Shown here: piece by piece, positions 8,223 to 19,792 of the stretch
Numbering within the stretch: the stretch's first letter is position 1
Layout of the letters: the number at the start of each line of letters is the position of its first letter
NCBI GenBank assembly: GCA_016867965.1
Contig: VGIH01000003.1
Location: 1-39,180, forward strand
DNA: 39,180 nt
Source: Betaproteobacteria bacterium
GTDB taxonomy: Bacteria; Pseudomonadota; Gammaproteobacteria; Burkholderiales; Burkholderiaceae
Reading direction: 5' to 3'
Program-made: the position numbers and the translations under genes
Notes under the pieces: generated by a model
Told to the model about the DNA's origin: nothing
What the model saw: the letters and a program-made list of their open reading frames with translations, nothing else
Databases searched by the model: none

Positions 8223-9944
8223 CTAATTGGCCGGTCGCTTAATAAACATTTGATTAATTTGCCACTGCTGAGCAATTGACAAAATATTGTTAACCACCCA
8301 GTACAGCACAAGTCCCGCCGGGAAGAAAAAGAACATGACCGAAAAGATGATCGGCATCCACAACATGATTTTTGCTTGAAGTGGATCGGGTGGGGTTGGA
8401 TTTAAGCGGGTTTGTACAAACATTGATACCGCCATAATGATTGGCAAAATAAAATAAGGGTCTGGCACCGAAAGATCCTTAATCCAAAGAATCCATGGTG
8501 CATTTCGCATCTCAACGGATGAAAGCAAGACCCAATACAGTGCAATAAAAACAGGGATCTGTACAACCACTGGCAAGCATCCACCCAGTGGATTAATTTT
8601 TTCTTGCTTGTAAAGGTCCATCATCGCGCGATTTAATTTCTGCGGATCACCTTTGAACTGCTCGCGGAGGTTCATTAATCGCGGTTGCACTTCTTTCATG
8701 CGCGCCATCGACTTATAGCTTGCGGCCGAAAGCGGGAAGAAAATTAATTTAATGATGAATGTTAAAATTACAATTGCCCAACCCCAATTTGCGACGTAAG
8801 AGTGAATTTGTTCTAAGAGCCAAAAAATTGGTTTGGCAATTACTGTAAAGTAGCCGTAGTCTTTAATTAGATCAAAGCCCGGGGCAATTTTTTCTAAAAG
8901 AGTTTCCTCTTGTGGGCCAATAAATAGACGGGTGCTCTCAATGTGACTCGATCCTGCTGCAAGTGCAGTAACAGGAATTTGTAAACCAATTCGAAACAGA
9001 TTTTGTTCTACCTTGCCGACATAAACATCTCGGGCTGCTTTGTCGCTTGGTATCCAGGCGCTTGCAAAGTAATGTTGCACCATCGCAACCCAGCCAGGCT
9101 CGCCCGCAGGTATTTGTTTAGGAATATCAACTTTGTTTTTTTCAATATCGGAAAAATTAATTTTGATGAATTTTTCTTTGTCGGTATATAAGGCCGGTCC
9201 TGTGAAGGTGCTATAGAACTCACTATCACTCACTGCGGAGCTATCGCGTACGATTTCGTTATAAAGAACTAAGCCGCCAGGGTTGGCCTGACCGCTAAGC
9301 TGTGTAATGCGGTGTTCGACTTCAACCACATAGCTGCCATCAGTTAAGTAATAGGTTTTTTCCAAGCGGACGCCGCCGCGCTCATTCACAAACGTCACAA
9401 ACGTTTTATTGTCGGTGCGGCCATTTTTGCCTATTGCAAACGAAGCCGTGTGATTGGGTAGCTCGGTGTTGCTCGCTGAAATCAGGCCTGATCGGACAAA
9501 ATATTGGTTTTGTGGGGTGATTTGCAACAGCGCAATCGGTTTTTGGTCGGGCGTTAATTGTTTTAACAGTTTTGCACTAATAACGCTTGCGCCCGTTGCA
9601 TTAATCTCGAGCTCTAAGACATCGTTTTTAATGGTGTGTTTTTCCCCGGGGGCTAAGTTGGGTGCATTAAATGCCGGAGCTCGCTGGGGAGCGGGCAGAC
9701 TCTCTGGCTTAGGAAGGTCGGTCGATTTTTGTGGCTGACTTGGGGTGGCTGATGGGGCCTGTGATGTGCTCGCTGGGGATGGTAAGGTTTCAGATGTTTT
9801 AGATGGGCTTGGAGTTTGGCTTGTAGGTGTTAGTGGCGTGGGCCCAAAGAGCGCTTGTCGTCCATCATAGATTAGCCAATTGTTGTAGAGCATCAAGCCC
9901 GAAATCGTTAGTACCGCCCAAAGGAGTGTTCGCTTAATGTCCAT
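8223..9944 (-). CDS. yidC: Membrane protein insertase YidC
   Basis: YidC inserts and folds inner-membrane proteins, alone or with SecYEG. The 573-residue Gram-negative form has an N-terminal membrane helix (residues about 5-22). A proline/serine/threonine-rich linker (about 37-90) and the large periplasmic beta domain follow. The conserved C-terminal core of five helices includes the cytoplasmic charged loop YKSMARMKEVQPRL and the segment GGCLPVVVQIPVFIALYWVL. The order rnpA-yidD-yidC-mnmE is the usual one. The low-complexity linker is somewhat long, and I attach no function to it. Confidence 0.97.
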   Translation of the reverse strand: MDIKRTLLWAVLTISGLMLYNNWLIYDGRQALFGPTPLTPTSQTPSPSKTSETLPSPASTSQAPSATPSQPQKSTDLPKPESLPAPQRAPAFNAPNLAPGEKHTIKNDVLELEINATGASVISAKLLKQLTPDQKPIALLQITPQNQYFVRSGLISASNTELPNHTASFAIGKNGRTDNKTFVTFVNERGGVRLEKTYYLTDGSYVVEVEHRITQLSGQANPGGLVLYNEIVRDSSAVSDSEFYSTFTGPALYTDKEKFIKINFSDIEKNKVDIPKQIPAGEPGWVAMVQHYFASAWIPSDKAARDVYVGKVEQNLFRIGLQIPVTALAAGSSHIESTRLFIGPQEETLLEKIAPGFDLIKDYGYFTVIAKPIFWLLEQIHSYVANWGWAIVILTFIIKLIFFPLSAASYKSMARMKEVQPRLMNLREQFKGDPQKLNRAMMDLYKQEKINPLGGCLPVVVQIPVFIALYWVLLSSVEMRNAPWILWIKDLSVPDPYFILPIIMAVSMFVQTRLNPTPPDPLQAKIMLWMPIIFSVMFFFFPAGLVLYWVVNNILSIAQQWQINQMFIKRPAN

Positions 9945-9946
9945 AG

Positions 9947-10195
9947 TTAATAATTTGTGTGGATTAATTTTTGTTTGTTTTGCTCTGGATCAACCGGGTC
10001 GTAGCCACCGGCTGACCAGGGATTGCACCGCAAAATTCGCCAGCTGATTTTACCGATGCTTTTCAGAGTGGAGTGTTTCTTTAGGCATTCGCAGGCGTAG
10101 TCTGAACAGCTCGGCAGGTATCGACACTGCCCCCCAACATATGGGGACAAAATGAGCTGATAGGCCCTTACTAAATAACCCAACAGTCGGTTCAT
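9947..10195 (-). CDS. yidD: Membrane protein insertion efficiency factor YidD
   Basis: YidD is a small membrane-associated protein that aids YidC-dependent insertion. The 82-residue product shows the family core QLILSPYVGGQCRYLPSCSDYA, with conserved cysteines, and the signature RCNPWSAGGYDPVD. Its ATG overlaps the rnpA stop by 4 nt (coordinates 10192-10195), so translation is probably coupled. Only 2 nt separate its stop from the yidC start codon. The length and position are normal for the family. Confidence 0.95.
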   Translation of the reverse strand: MNRLLGYLVRAYQLILSPYVGGQCRYLPSCSDYACECLKKHSTLKSIGKISWRILRCNPWSAGGYDPVDPEQNKQKLIHTNY

Positions 10196-10551
10196 GAAAC
10201 CAGATCCTGTAGCTGGGTTTTTAGTTGTTGATATTCAGAATTTCGAAGTCTTCCGCGCGTAGATCGACCCACAGGCTGTTTTAGTCGGACGACAAGCTCT
10301 GAGAAATTACCGAGCGATCCTTTGCGGGTTAATTCACGCGCAGCCCGCTTAAGACGATTGCGGTCAACGGCGCGCTTTGCAAGCTTTTTAGCGATCGCTA
10401 GCCCAAGGTCAAGATTGCCTCGCTCTTTTGAATCGGCATAAACAGCCCAGGCTCCACAGCTAGTTGACCTGGTTCGCAAAAGGGCCTGAATTCGTGCCGA
10501 TTTCAATTCATTACACTGAGAGTCTTTTGCGACCTTTAGAGCGACGCGCAT
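10192..10551 (-). CDS. rnpA: Ribonuclease P protein component
   Basis: RnpA is the basic protein subunit of RNase P, which trims the 5' leader of precursor tRNAs. The signature [16 protein letters not shown] contains the RNR motif of the family, and the C-terminal helix is present. The ORF track start, ATG 10551, gives 119 residues and lies 41 nt inside rpmH in another frame. A second in-frame candidate is the TTG that encodes residue 16, located just after the rpmH TAA; it would give about 104 residues. Family alignment from memory does not settle the choice, because the well-conserved part begins near residue 17 in either case. Neither start has a clear Shine-Dalgarno sequence. Confidence 0.92.
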   Translation of the reverse strand: MRVALKVAKDSQCNELKSARIQALLRTRSTSCGAWAVYADSKERGNLDLGLAIAKKLAKRAVDRNRLKRAARELTRKGSLGNFSELVVRLKQPVGRSTRGRLRNSEYQQLKTQLQDLVS

Positions 10552-10645
10552 TGAGCACCGCGCGACCGCCTTTGGTTTTCATGCGAACCCGAAATCCATG
10601 GGTTCTTTTACGACGCGTTACAGATGGCTGATATGTTCTTTTCAT
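10511..10645 (-). CDS. rpmH: 50S ribosomal protein L34
   Basis: This 44-residue ribosomal protein is too short for the ORF track. The complement from 10645 reads [20 protein letters not shown] and continues to KGRKRLSV, an essentially canonical L34. The stop is the TAA at 10511-10513. A good AGGA ribosome site lies about 7 nt before the ATG. The gene is the first of the leftward operon, is divergent from dnaA, and overlaps the longest rnpA frame by 41 nt. Confidence 0.98.
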   Translation of the reverse strand: MKRTYQPSVTRRKRTHGFRVRMKTKGGRAVLNARRSKGRKRLSV

Positions 10646-10668
10646 GATTGTTCCTAAGAAAACCCTCT

Positions 10669-10697
10669 ATTTTCTCTATTTGTTTGAATAGCGTCAA
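10669..10697 (-). promoter_or_regulatory. Candidate rpmH operon promoter
   Basis: On the minus strand a TTGACG -35 (10692-10697) is followed after 17 nt by a GAAAAT -10 (10669-10674). The -35 matches sigma-70 consensus at 5 of 6 positions and the -10 at 4 of 6. The predicted start of transcription is about 17 nt before the rpmH ATG. It faces away from the DnaA boxes. Confidence 0.6.
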
Positions 10698-10830
10698 CTT
10701 TATATCCGGGTTTTGCCTAATTATTTTTACCTACTATTGCAAACAATTGATTTAAATAAAAAAGCGCTCTTTACGCACAACTTATCCACAGCTTATCCCC
10801 TGTATTTTTACTTGTGGATAACTTTTATCC
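10698..10830. other. oriC: Candidate chromosomal origin (oriC): AT-rich segment plus DnaA boxes
   Basis: The rpmH-dnaA gap holds an AT-rich run (about 10715-10770, with tracts such as TTTAAATAAAAAAG) that could serve as the unwinding element. Next to it are two perfect DnaA boxes: TTATCCACA at 10782-10790 and its reverse complement at 10813-10821. TTACGCACA (10771-10779) is a one-mismatch box, and TTATCCCCT (10793-10801) is weaker. Genes point left on one side and right on the other, as expected for leading-strand bias around an origin. Assignment as oriC is inference; two other box clusters in this window are described separately. Confidence 0.75.
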
Positions 10831-10841
10831 CTCGCTACAAT
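10812..10841 (+). promoter_or_regulatory. Candidate dnaA promoter overlapping a DnaA box
   Basis: A TACAAT -10 (10836-10841, 5 of 6 matches) lies 18 nt after a weak TTGTGG -35 (10812-10817). The -35 overlaps the perfect DnaA box at 10813-10821. If correct, DnaA would repress its own transcription at this site, as known in other bacteria. The predicted leader would be only about 11 nt before the ATG at 10859. Confidence 0.45.
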
Positions 10842-10858
10842 CAATTCCTGAATTTCAT

Positions 10859-12331
10859 ATGAGCAAACTAGAAATCCCCCCACTCCTTACACACCCAAAT
10901 CCACTTGGGTTTTGGGATTTAGCTATGGAGATTTTAGCTAAAGAGTTGTCACCACAACAATTCAAAACCTGGATTCAACCATTAAAATTAAAGGGGTATG
11001 ACGAAAGTGAGCGTTTACTACTAATTGGTGCTCCCAATCCCTTCAAGCTTGACTGGATTAAGCGCACCTTTTCTGCGAAGCTTCACGAAATCGCCTCCTC
11101 TTATTTTGGCAGCACTATTAACATTCAATTTACACTCGGCGCCGATTCTACGAGAGACCCCTCCAAAATCGTTAATGCAGTTTTCCGTCAAGAAAAAATG
11201 GTGGATGCTTCGGTTGACACCGCCGCGCCGCCGGGCGCCGCCCTTTCTGCTGGCGACTTCGGAACCGAGGGGCTAGAGATCGGGATTGGATCGACTCCCC
11301 ACGATCGCGACCATTCAAAGCTTAATCCCGGGCTAACTTTTGAGAGTTTTGTTACAGGCAAAGCAAATCAGTTGGCTCGTGCAGCATCCATTCAGGTTGC
11401 CCACAACCCGGGGGCGTCGTATAACCCAATGTTTTTGTATGGCGGCGTGGGCCTTGGCAAAACCCACTTAATACATGCTATTGGGAATCACCTCCTTAAA
11501 GAAAAGCCTGATGCCAAAATTCGATATATCCACGCGGAACAGTATGTATCTGACGTCGTGAGGGCCTATCAGCAAAAGGCATTTGATCGATTTAAGCGGT
11601 ACTACCACTCCTTGGACCTATTGTTAATTGACGATATTCAATTTTTTGGTGGAAAATCCCGCACCCAAGAAGAGTTCTTTTATGCGTTTGAGGCTCTGAT
11701 TAGTAATGGGGCACAAGTAATTATTACCAGCGATACCTATCCAAAGGAAATGGAGGGTATTGATGAGCGCCTCATTTCACGGTTTGACTCTGGATTAACG
11801 GTTGCCATCGAACCGCCAGAGCTAGAAATGCGGGTTGCTATTTTGATGAAAAAGGCGGCCATTGAAGGCATCCCGATGAGCGAAGATGTCGCATTTTTTG
11901 TGGCCAAGCACCTGCGTTCAAACATTCGGGAGCTTGAGGGTGCGCTCAGAAAAATCTTGGCATACGTTCACTTTCATGGCAAGGAAGTCAATATTGAGGT
12001 GGCGCGCAGCGCACTTAAAGATCTTTTATCTATCCAAAATCGACAAATTTCGGTTGAGAGTATCCAAAAAACGGTTGCCAACTTCTATAACATCAAGGTT
12101 GCCGACATGTATTCAAAAAAGCGGCCCGCCAACATTGCTCGACCGCGTCAAATTGCGATGTTTATTGCCAAAGAACTAACCCAAAAGAGTCTGCCCGAGA
12201 TTGGCGAGTTATTTGGTGGTAGAGATCACACCACCGTTTTGCATGCGGTTCGTAAAATTGCTGAGGAGCGCCAGCGCGATTCTCATCTTAATCACGAACT
12301 GCACGTTCTCGAACAAAGCCTTAAAAATTAA
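10859..12331 (+). CDS. dnaA: Chromosomal replication initiator protein DnaA
   Basis: DnaA is the ATP-dependent initiator that binds DnaA boxes, opens the origin and recruits DnaB. From ATG 10859 the protein has 490 residues. Domain I starts at [21 protein letters not shown], and domain II is a variable linker. Domain III is the AAA+ ATPase with Walker [10 protein letters not shown] (195-203) and Walker B LLLIDD (254-259). Domain IV carries the DnaA-box-binding signature [11 protein letters not shown] (from about 453). The track's GTG start at 10814 lies inside a DnaA box and adds 15 non-family residues, so I prefer the ATG, although no strong ribosome site precedes it. Its neighbours rpmH and dnaN are classic. 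Confidence 0.97.
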   Translation: MSKLEIPPLLTHPNPLGFWDLAMEILAKELSPQQFKTWIQPLKLKGYDESERLLLIGAPNPFKLDWIKRTFSAKLHEIASSYFGSTINIQFTLGADSTRDPSKIVNAVFRQEKMVDASVDTAAPPGAALSAGDFGTEGLEIGIGSTPHDRDHSKLNPGLTFESFVTGKANQLARAASIQVAHNPGASYNPMFLYGGVGLGKTHLIHAIGNHLLKEKPDAKIRYIHAEQYVSDVVRAYQQKAFDRFKRYYHSLDLLLIDDIQFFGGKSRTQEEFFYAFEALISNGAQVIITSDTYPKEMEGIDERLISRFDSGLTVAIEPPELEMRVAILMKKAAIEGIPMSEDVAFFVAKHLRSNIRELEGALRKILAYVHFHGKEVNIEVARSALKDLLSIQNRQISVESIQKTVANFYNIKVADMYSKKRPANIARPRQIAMFIAKELTQKSLPEIGELFGGRDHTTVLHAVRKIAEERQRDSHLNHELHVLEQSLKN

Positions 12332-12489
12332 CCTGTGGGTAACGCGTGGAAAGGTGGTGGGATAACTGTGTTGAGAAAAGCTTGATAGTTTTTTGAATGA
12401 GTTGTTTGTATTATCCTAATAAGATGTTGTTCACAATTTGTTCATGAGTTGTTTGGCACTTATGCACAGCAAATTTTCTCGAAAAGGCC
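12332..12489. promoter_or_regulatory. dnaA-dnaN intergenic DnaA-box cluster
   Basis: The gap contains one perfect DnaA box, TTATGCACA (12460-12468). It also has two boxes with a single mismatch: TTGTTCACA (12427-12435) and, in reverse orientation, TGTGGGTAA (12334-12342). Boxes on both sides of dnaA resemble bipartite origins known elsewhere, but the cluster could equally regulate dnaN. Confidence 0.55.
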
Positions 12490-12519
12490 TTGATTTCACT
12501 ATAAAATTTAACTTATAAG
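12490..12519 (+). promoter_or_regulatory. Candidate dnaN promoter
   Basis: TTGATT (12490-12495) is followed after 18 nt by TATAAG (12514-12519), matching consensus at 4 and 5 of 6 positions. It lies about 60 nt before the dnaN ATG and just downstream of the intergenic DnaA boxes. Confidence 0.5.
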
Positions 12520-12579
12520 CAGAAAACACAACCCCCTATTACTACCACGATATAAATATACAAAGGAAATAAAAAAACA

Positions 12580-16231
<3,652 letters not shown>

Positions 16232-16235
16232 TCCC

Positions 16236-16721
16236 ATGAAAAAAAACAAAGCCCCGAAAATCGTGGCGAAGTCATTTATTGCCGTTAAAAATTCCAAAAT
16301 TCATGGCCGCGGCGTTTTTGTAAAAAAAGAAATCCCTAAAGGGTCAGCAATCATTGAATATATTGGTGAACGGATTAGTTGGAAGGAGGCTTTGCGTCGT
16401 CACCCACATGACCCAGAGCAGCCAAATCATACTTTTTATTTTTCGCTAGACGACGGACGTGTTATCGATGCAAATGTTGGTGGGAACGCCGCTCGCTGGA
16501 TTAACCACTCCTGTAAGCCAAATTGCAAAGCGGACGAAATTGCTGTTGATGGTGAGGGTCGCGTTTTTATATTTGCGAAGCGCAAACTTCTTCCAGGAGA
16601 AGAGCTTTTTTACGATTATTCACTCAATTTGGACGAAAAGCCGACAAAAAAGTTGCTAAAGGAATACGCTTGCTATTGTGGCAACAAAAAGTGCCGAGGC
16701 ACAATGCTTGATATTGATTGA
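16236..16721 (+). CDS. SET-domain protein-lysine methyltransferase
   Basis: SET proteins transfer methyl groups from S-adenosylmethionine to lysine in proteins. The 161-residue product is nearly all SET domain. It has KIHGRGVFV (21-29), the cofactor and lysine-channel motif NHSCKPNC (90-97), ELFYDYSL with the catalytic tyrosine region (124-130), and a post-SET cysteine cluster CYCGNKKC (146-153). All key motifs look intact, so it is probably active. A lysine-rich N-terminus precedes the domain. It starts 4 nt after the gyrB stop without a clear ribosome site, implying coupled expression with gyrase B. The bacterial substrate is not predictable from sequence; DNA-binding or ribosomal proteins are possible. 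Confidence 0.9.
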   Translation: MKKNKAPKIVAKSFIAVKNSKIHGRGVFVKKEIPKGSAIIEYIGERISWKEALRRHPHDPEQPNHTFYFSLDDGRVIDANVGGNAARWINHSCKPNCKADEIAVDGEGRVFIFAKRKLLPGEELFYDYSLNLDEKPTKKLLKEYACYCGNKKCRGTMLDID

Positions 16722-16733
16722 TTCGTTGTCATT

Positions 16734-16961
16734 ATGGTGTTTGTTTCCATCCAAGATTTAGAGGCCGCCATAAATTATTGGCGCACACAATCACCCTCTA
16801 AAGGCGACGAGTTAGTTTTATCCAAAGAAGCAGGCGCCTTAGCAAAGCCGTACGCACTGATGATTATTCAGGGGGCACAGCGCATACCGCTTGATATGCT
16901 TGATGAAGTTTGTAAAGAGGCGCTAGCCAAGTTTGTGGCTTGGAAGTCACAAGCTAAGTAG
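16734..16961 (+). CDS. DUF3717-family protein
   Basis: This 75-residue protein matches my memory of the DUF3717 family of Burkholderiales: IQDLEAAINYWRTQSPS at the start and EAGALAKPYALMI in the middle. Its function is unknown. The composition is soluble and mostly helical, with no signal peptide or membrane segment. It follows the SET gene by 12 nt in the same direction, so it is probably part of a gyrB-SET-DUF3717 transcript. That context does not define its job. Confidence 0.8.
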   Translation: MVFVSIQDLEAAINYWRTQSPSKGDELVLSKEAGALAKPYALMIIQGAQRIPLDMLDEVCKEALAKFVAWKSQAK

Positions 16962-16984
16962 CCAACCATTCATTGCGCTAAATT

Positions 16985-17776
16985 TTGGAAACCGTAGTCG
17001 ACTTTAGTTCGTATCTTTGGCTTTTGCTTTTGGTAGCCGCATTTGCCTCTGGCCTGGTTGATGCAATTGCTGGCGGCGGCGGATTGATTCAGGTGCCCGC
17101 TTTATTTGCTGCTTACCCAGATACCCATCCCGCAACGTTATTAAGTGCCAATAAAGTTTCTTCGATTGGTGGAACGATTAATGCAGCTAGGCGGTATTTG
17201 CGTCACGCAAAGTTACCGTGGAATATTTTGGGCCCGGCCATTGTTGCTGGATTCATCGGCGCGCTTTTGGGTGCCCTAGCCGTTAGTGTTTTTCCGCCAG
17301 AACCTCTGCGTAAAGCGTTGCCGTTCATGTTGGCAGCCTTGCTTGCTTACACTTGGTTTGCTCCGAATATGGGCGCTGAAAATCGCCCTACCCACAAAAT
17401 AGGTCGTCATGAAGCTATTAAGGCGGTAGCCATGGGTTTGGTTATTGGGTTTTATGATGGATTTTTTGGGCCCGCAACCGGAAGCTTTTTTCTATTTGCA
17501 TTTGTTCGAATCTTTCACTTTGATTTTTTGCATGCTTCAGCAGCTACCAAGCTGGTAAATGTTACAACTAATCTAGCCACAATCCTGATGCTTACAAGCC
17601 TTGGTTTTATCGATTGGCCTCTTGGCTTGACTCTTATGGTTGCTAATATTATTGGTAGCCAAGTGGGCAGCGTCTTGGCAATCACACACGGTAGCCAATT
17701 TATCCGAAAAATTTTCTTGATTGTGGTTTTGGCGCTGATTGTACGATCAGCATACTCCGCATTTTTTTCTAATTAA
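16985..17776 (+). CDS. TSUP-family (TauE/SafE-like) membrane transporter
   Basis: TauE/SafE (TSUP) permeases are linked to export or uptake of sulfite, sulfoacetate and related anions. The 263-residue protein is highly hydrophobic, with about 7-8 predicted membrane helices. It carries the family's glycine-rich N-terminal motif GLVDAIAGGGGLIQVPAL and a repeated motif in the second half (GFYDGFFGPATGSFFLFAF). The start must be TTG: a TAA sits in frame at 16979-16981 and the first ATG is far inside the domain. It lies 23 nt after the DUF3717 gene. The substrate cannot be read from the sequence, and I see no sulfur-metabolism neighbours. Confidence 0.88.
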   Translation: METVVDFSSYLWLLLLVAAFASGLVDAIAGGGGLIQVPALFAAYPDTHPATLLSANKVSSIGGTINAARRYLRHAKLPWNILGPAIVAGFIGALLGALAVSVFPPEPLRKALPFMLAALLAYTWFAPNMGAENRPTHKIGRHEAIKAVAMGLVIGFYDGFFGPATGSFFLFAFVRIFHFDFLHASAATKLVNVTTNLATILMLTSLGFIDWPLGLTLMVANIIGSQVGSVLAITHGSQFIRKIFLIVVLALIVRSAYSAFFSN

Positions 17777-17801
17777 ATCAATAGCTTATATTTTATATAA
17801 T
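17773..17801 (+). promoter_or_regulatory. Candidate upstream promoter of mnmG operon (P1)
   Basis: A perfect TATAAT (17796-17801) sits in an AT-rich stretch. A weak TTAAAT (17773-17778) lies 17 nt upstream, overlapping the end of the TSUP gene. Transcription would start just before parS. Confidence 0.4.
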
Positions 17802-17817
17802 GCATTAATTATTTTGA

Positions 17818-17833
17818 TGTTTCACGTGAAACA
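17818..17833. promoter_or_regulatory. parS: parS site 1 (ParB-binding palindrome)
   Basis: The 16-bp TGTTTCACGTGAAACA is the perfect consensus parS, a full palindrome bound by ParB. It lies 40 nt before the mnmG ATG and about 3.4 kb before parB itself. It also covers the -35 of a putative promoter. Confidence 0.95.
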
Positions 17834-17849
17834 GTAAAAATGCTATGAT
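17821..17849 (+). promoter_or_regulatory. Candidate mnmG promoter with its -35 inside parS (P2)
   Basis: TTCACG (17821-17826, within parS) is followed after 17 nt by TATGAT (17844-17849). A TGC immediately before TATGAT makes an extended -10. ParB bound at parS would be expected to block this promoter, giving feedback on mnmG-rsmG-parA-parB. This is inference from position. Confidence 0.5.
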
Positions 17850-17872
17850 CTACGCCCTAATTGGGCAAATCC

Positions 17873-19792
17873 ATGTTTTATTTCAAGAAATTTGATGTGA
17901 TTGTGGTCGGCGGTGGTCATGCCGGGACTGAGGCCGCTCTCGCATCGGCTCGCAGGGGATCAAAAACCCTCCTAATAACGCACAGTATTGAAACCCTGGG
18001 GGCAATGAGCTGCAATCCTTCGATTGGAGGTATTGGTAAGGGTCATCTGGTAAAAGAAATTGATGCTTTGGGTGGGGCCATGGCCTCAGCGACGGATGAG
18101 GCTGGCATTCAATTTCGAATTTTAAATTCCAGCAAAGGCCCGGCAGTTCGTGCGACGCGAGCCCAAGGCGACCGTATTTTATATAAGGCGGCAATTCGTC
18201 AGCGCCTAGAGAACCAGGCTAATTTAACCTTATTTCAAGCCGCAATTGATGATCTGATTGTTCATGGCGATCAGGTTCGGGGGGTTAAAACTCAAAGCGG
18301 GCTTCAATTTGAGGGAAGAAAGGTTGTGTTAACGGCCGGTACTTTTTTGGATGGAAAAATCCATATTGGATTGGCAAACCATAGCGGTGGTCGTGCGGGA
18401 GATCCTGCAGCAACCACCCTTTCAGCTCGTCTAAAAGAACTTAAGCTACCCCAGGGCCGCCTAAAAACCGGTACCCCGCCCCGCATTGATGGCAAGACGA
18501 TTAACTTCTCTGTTATGCAAGAGCAGGCTGGTGATCTGGACCCCATTCCATGTTTTTCATTTATGGGCAGGCCCGAGCAGCACCCTCCCCAAGTGCCGTG
18601 CTGGATAACCCATACCAATAGTCAGACACATGACATTATTCGTTCTGGGCTGGATCGTTCGCCCATGTATACAGGGGTCATTGAGGGGGTCGGCCCACGA
18701 TACTGCCCTTCAATCGAAGACAAGATCCATCGTTTTGCCACGAAAGAGAGTCACCAAATCTTCCTGGAGCCAGAAGGCTTAACGACTAATGAGTTTTATC
18801 CAAATGGGATTTCGACCAGTTTGCCCTTCGATATTCAAATGGCCCTTGTCCACAGCATTCGTGGGCTTGAAAGCGCGGATATTGTGCGCCCTGGATATGC
18901 CATTGAGTACGATTATTTTGATCCGCGACAACTCAAGCACAGCCTGGAAACCAAAGCGATTAAGGGCTTATATTTTGCTGGGCAGATTAATGGAACAACC
19001 GGATATGAAGAGGCTGCCGCTCAGGGGCTCTTGGCAGGTATTAATGCAAGCCTCTCCGCAGACGAGAAAGAGCCTTGGCTACCCAAAAGAAGCGAATCCT
19101 ACATTGGGGTTTTGGTTGATGATTTAATTACGCGCGGAGTACAAGAACCCTACCGAATGTTTACTAGCCGTGCCGAGTATCGTCTAAGCTTGCGTGAGGA
19201 TAATGCAGATGCGCGACTTACAGAGGCCGGAAGACGGCTTGGTCTGGTCGGCGATGAGCAATGGGAGTTTTTTTTAAGAAAGCAGGAGCATGTTTCACGT
19301 GAAACATTGCGCCTTCGTTCAGTGCGGGTTGGCCCGAAACATTACACTGCCGAACGGTTAGAAACCTTTCTTGGTCAAGCCTTGGCGCACGAGTGTAGCC
19401 TTGCAGAGGTTTTAAGGCGTCCCGAAGTTGATTATCGTTCGCTGATTCAGGTTGATCCCTCCTTTGCGGAAGAATCCCCAAGGCTTGAAGACCCCTATCT
19501 CGAGCGACAGATTTTTGACCAGGTGGAGGTTTCGATCAAATACGAGGGTTATATTGAGCGCCAACGAATTGAAATTGAGCGCCATGAGCATTATGAAACT
19601 CTTCGCCTTCCGCAAGACTTGGACTATTCCCTTGTTAAAGGCCTATCGGTTGAGGTCTGGCAAAAATTAAACCTGCATCAGCCAGAGACTCTGGGCCAGG
19701 CATCGCGCATTTCCGGGGTAACGCCGGCAGCAATATCCTTGCTTTTGGTCCACCTAAAAAAGGGTATTGCTAAGACCCAAAAAATGACATGA
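17873..19792 (+). CDS. mnmG: tRNA uridine-5-carboxymethylaminomethyl modification enzyme MnmG (GidA)
   Basis: MnmG is the FAD protein that works with MnmE to modify U34 of tRNA. From ATG 17873 it has 639 residues, a typical length. The N-terminal FAD motif is [14 protein letters not shown]. The two GidA signatures are present, [11 protein letters not shown] and the [16 protein letters not shown] block, along with [18 protein letters not shown]. The helical C-terminal MnmE-binding domain completes it. The track's earlier start at 17861 is TTG and adds only four residues (MGKS). A perfect parS (19291-19306) is embedded in the reading frame and encodes part of EHVSRETLR. The stop overlaps the rsmG start by 4 nt. 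Confidence 0.97.
   Translation: MFYFKKFDVIVVGGGHAGTEAALASARRGSKTLLITHSIETLGAMSCNPSIGGIGKGHLVKEIDALGGAMASATDEAGIQFRILNSSKGPAVRATRAQGDRILYKAAIRQRLENQANLTLFQAAIDDLIVHGDQVRGVKTQSGLQFEGRKVVLTAGTFLDGKIHIGLANHSGGRAGDPAATTLSARLKELKLPQGRLKTGTPPRIDGKTINFSVMQEQAGDLDPIPCFSFMGRPEQHPPQVPCWITHTNSQTHDIIRSGLDRSPMYTGVIEGVGPRYCPSIEDKIHRFATKESHQIFLEPEGLTTNEFYPNGISTSLPFDIQMALVHSIRGLESADIVRPGYAIEYDYFDPRQLKHSLETKAIKGLYFAGQINGTTGYEEAAAQGLLAGINASLSADEKEPWLPKRSESYIGVLVDDLITRGVQEPYRMFTSRAEYRLSLREDNADARLTEAGRRLGLVGDEQWEFFLRKQEHVSRETLRLRSVRVGPKHYTAERLETFLGQALAHECSLAEVLRRPEVDYRSLIQVDPSFAEESPRLEDPYLERQIFDQVEVSIKYEGYIERQRIEIERHEHYETLRLPQDLDYSLVKGLSVEVWQKLNLHQPETLGQASRISGVTPAAISLLLVHLKKGIAKTQKMT
19291..19306. promoter_or_regulatory. 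parS: parS site 2, inside the mnmG coding sequence
   Basis: A second perfect 16-bp TGTTTCACGTGAAACA lies within mnmG, about 1.46 kb downstream of site 1. The full palindrome is kept although it also encodes protein, which implies selection for ParB binding. Confidence 0.95.

Noticed and set aside
8223-9944. Proline/serine/threonine-rich stretch in YidC as a sign of misassembly
   Set aside because: It lies in the known variable linker after the first helix and the frame is continuous through the conserved core.
10814-10858. GTG start for dnaA at 10814 given by the ORF track
   Set aside because: The GTG lies in a DnaA box and the added 15 residues show no DnaA similarity; the ATG at 10859 gives a normal N-terminus.
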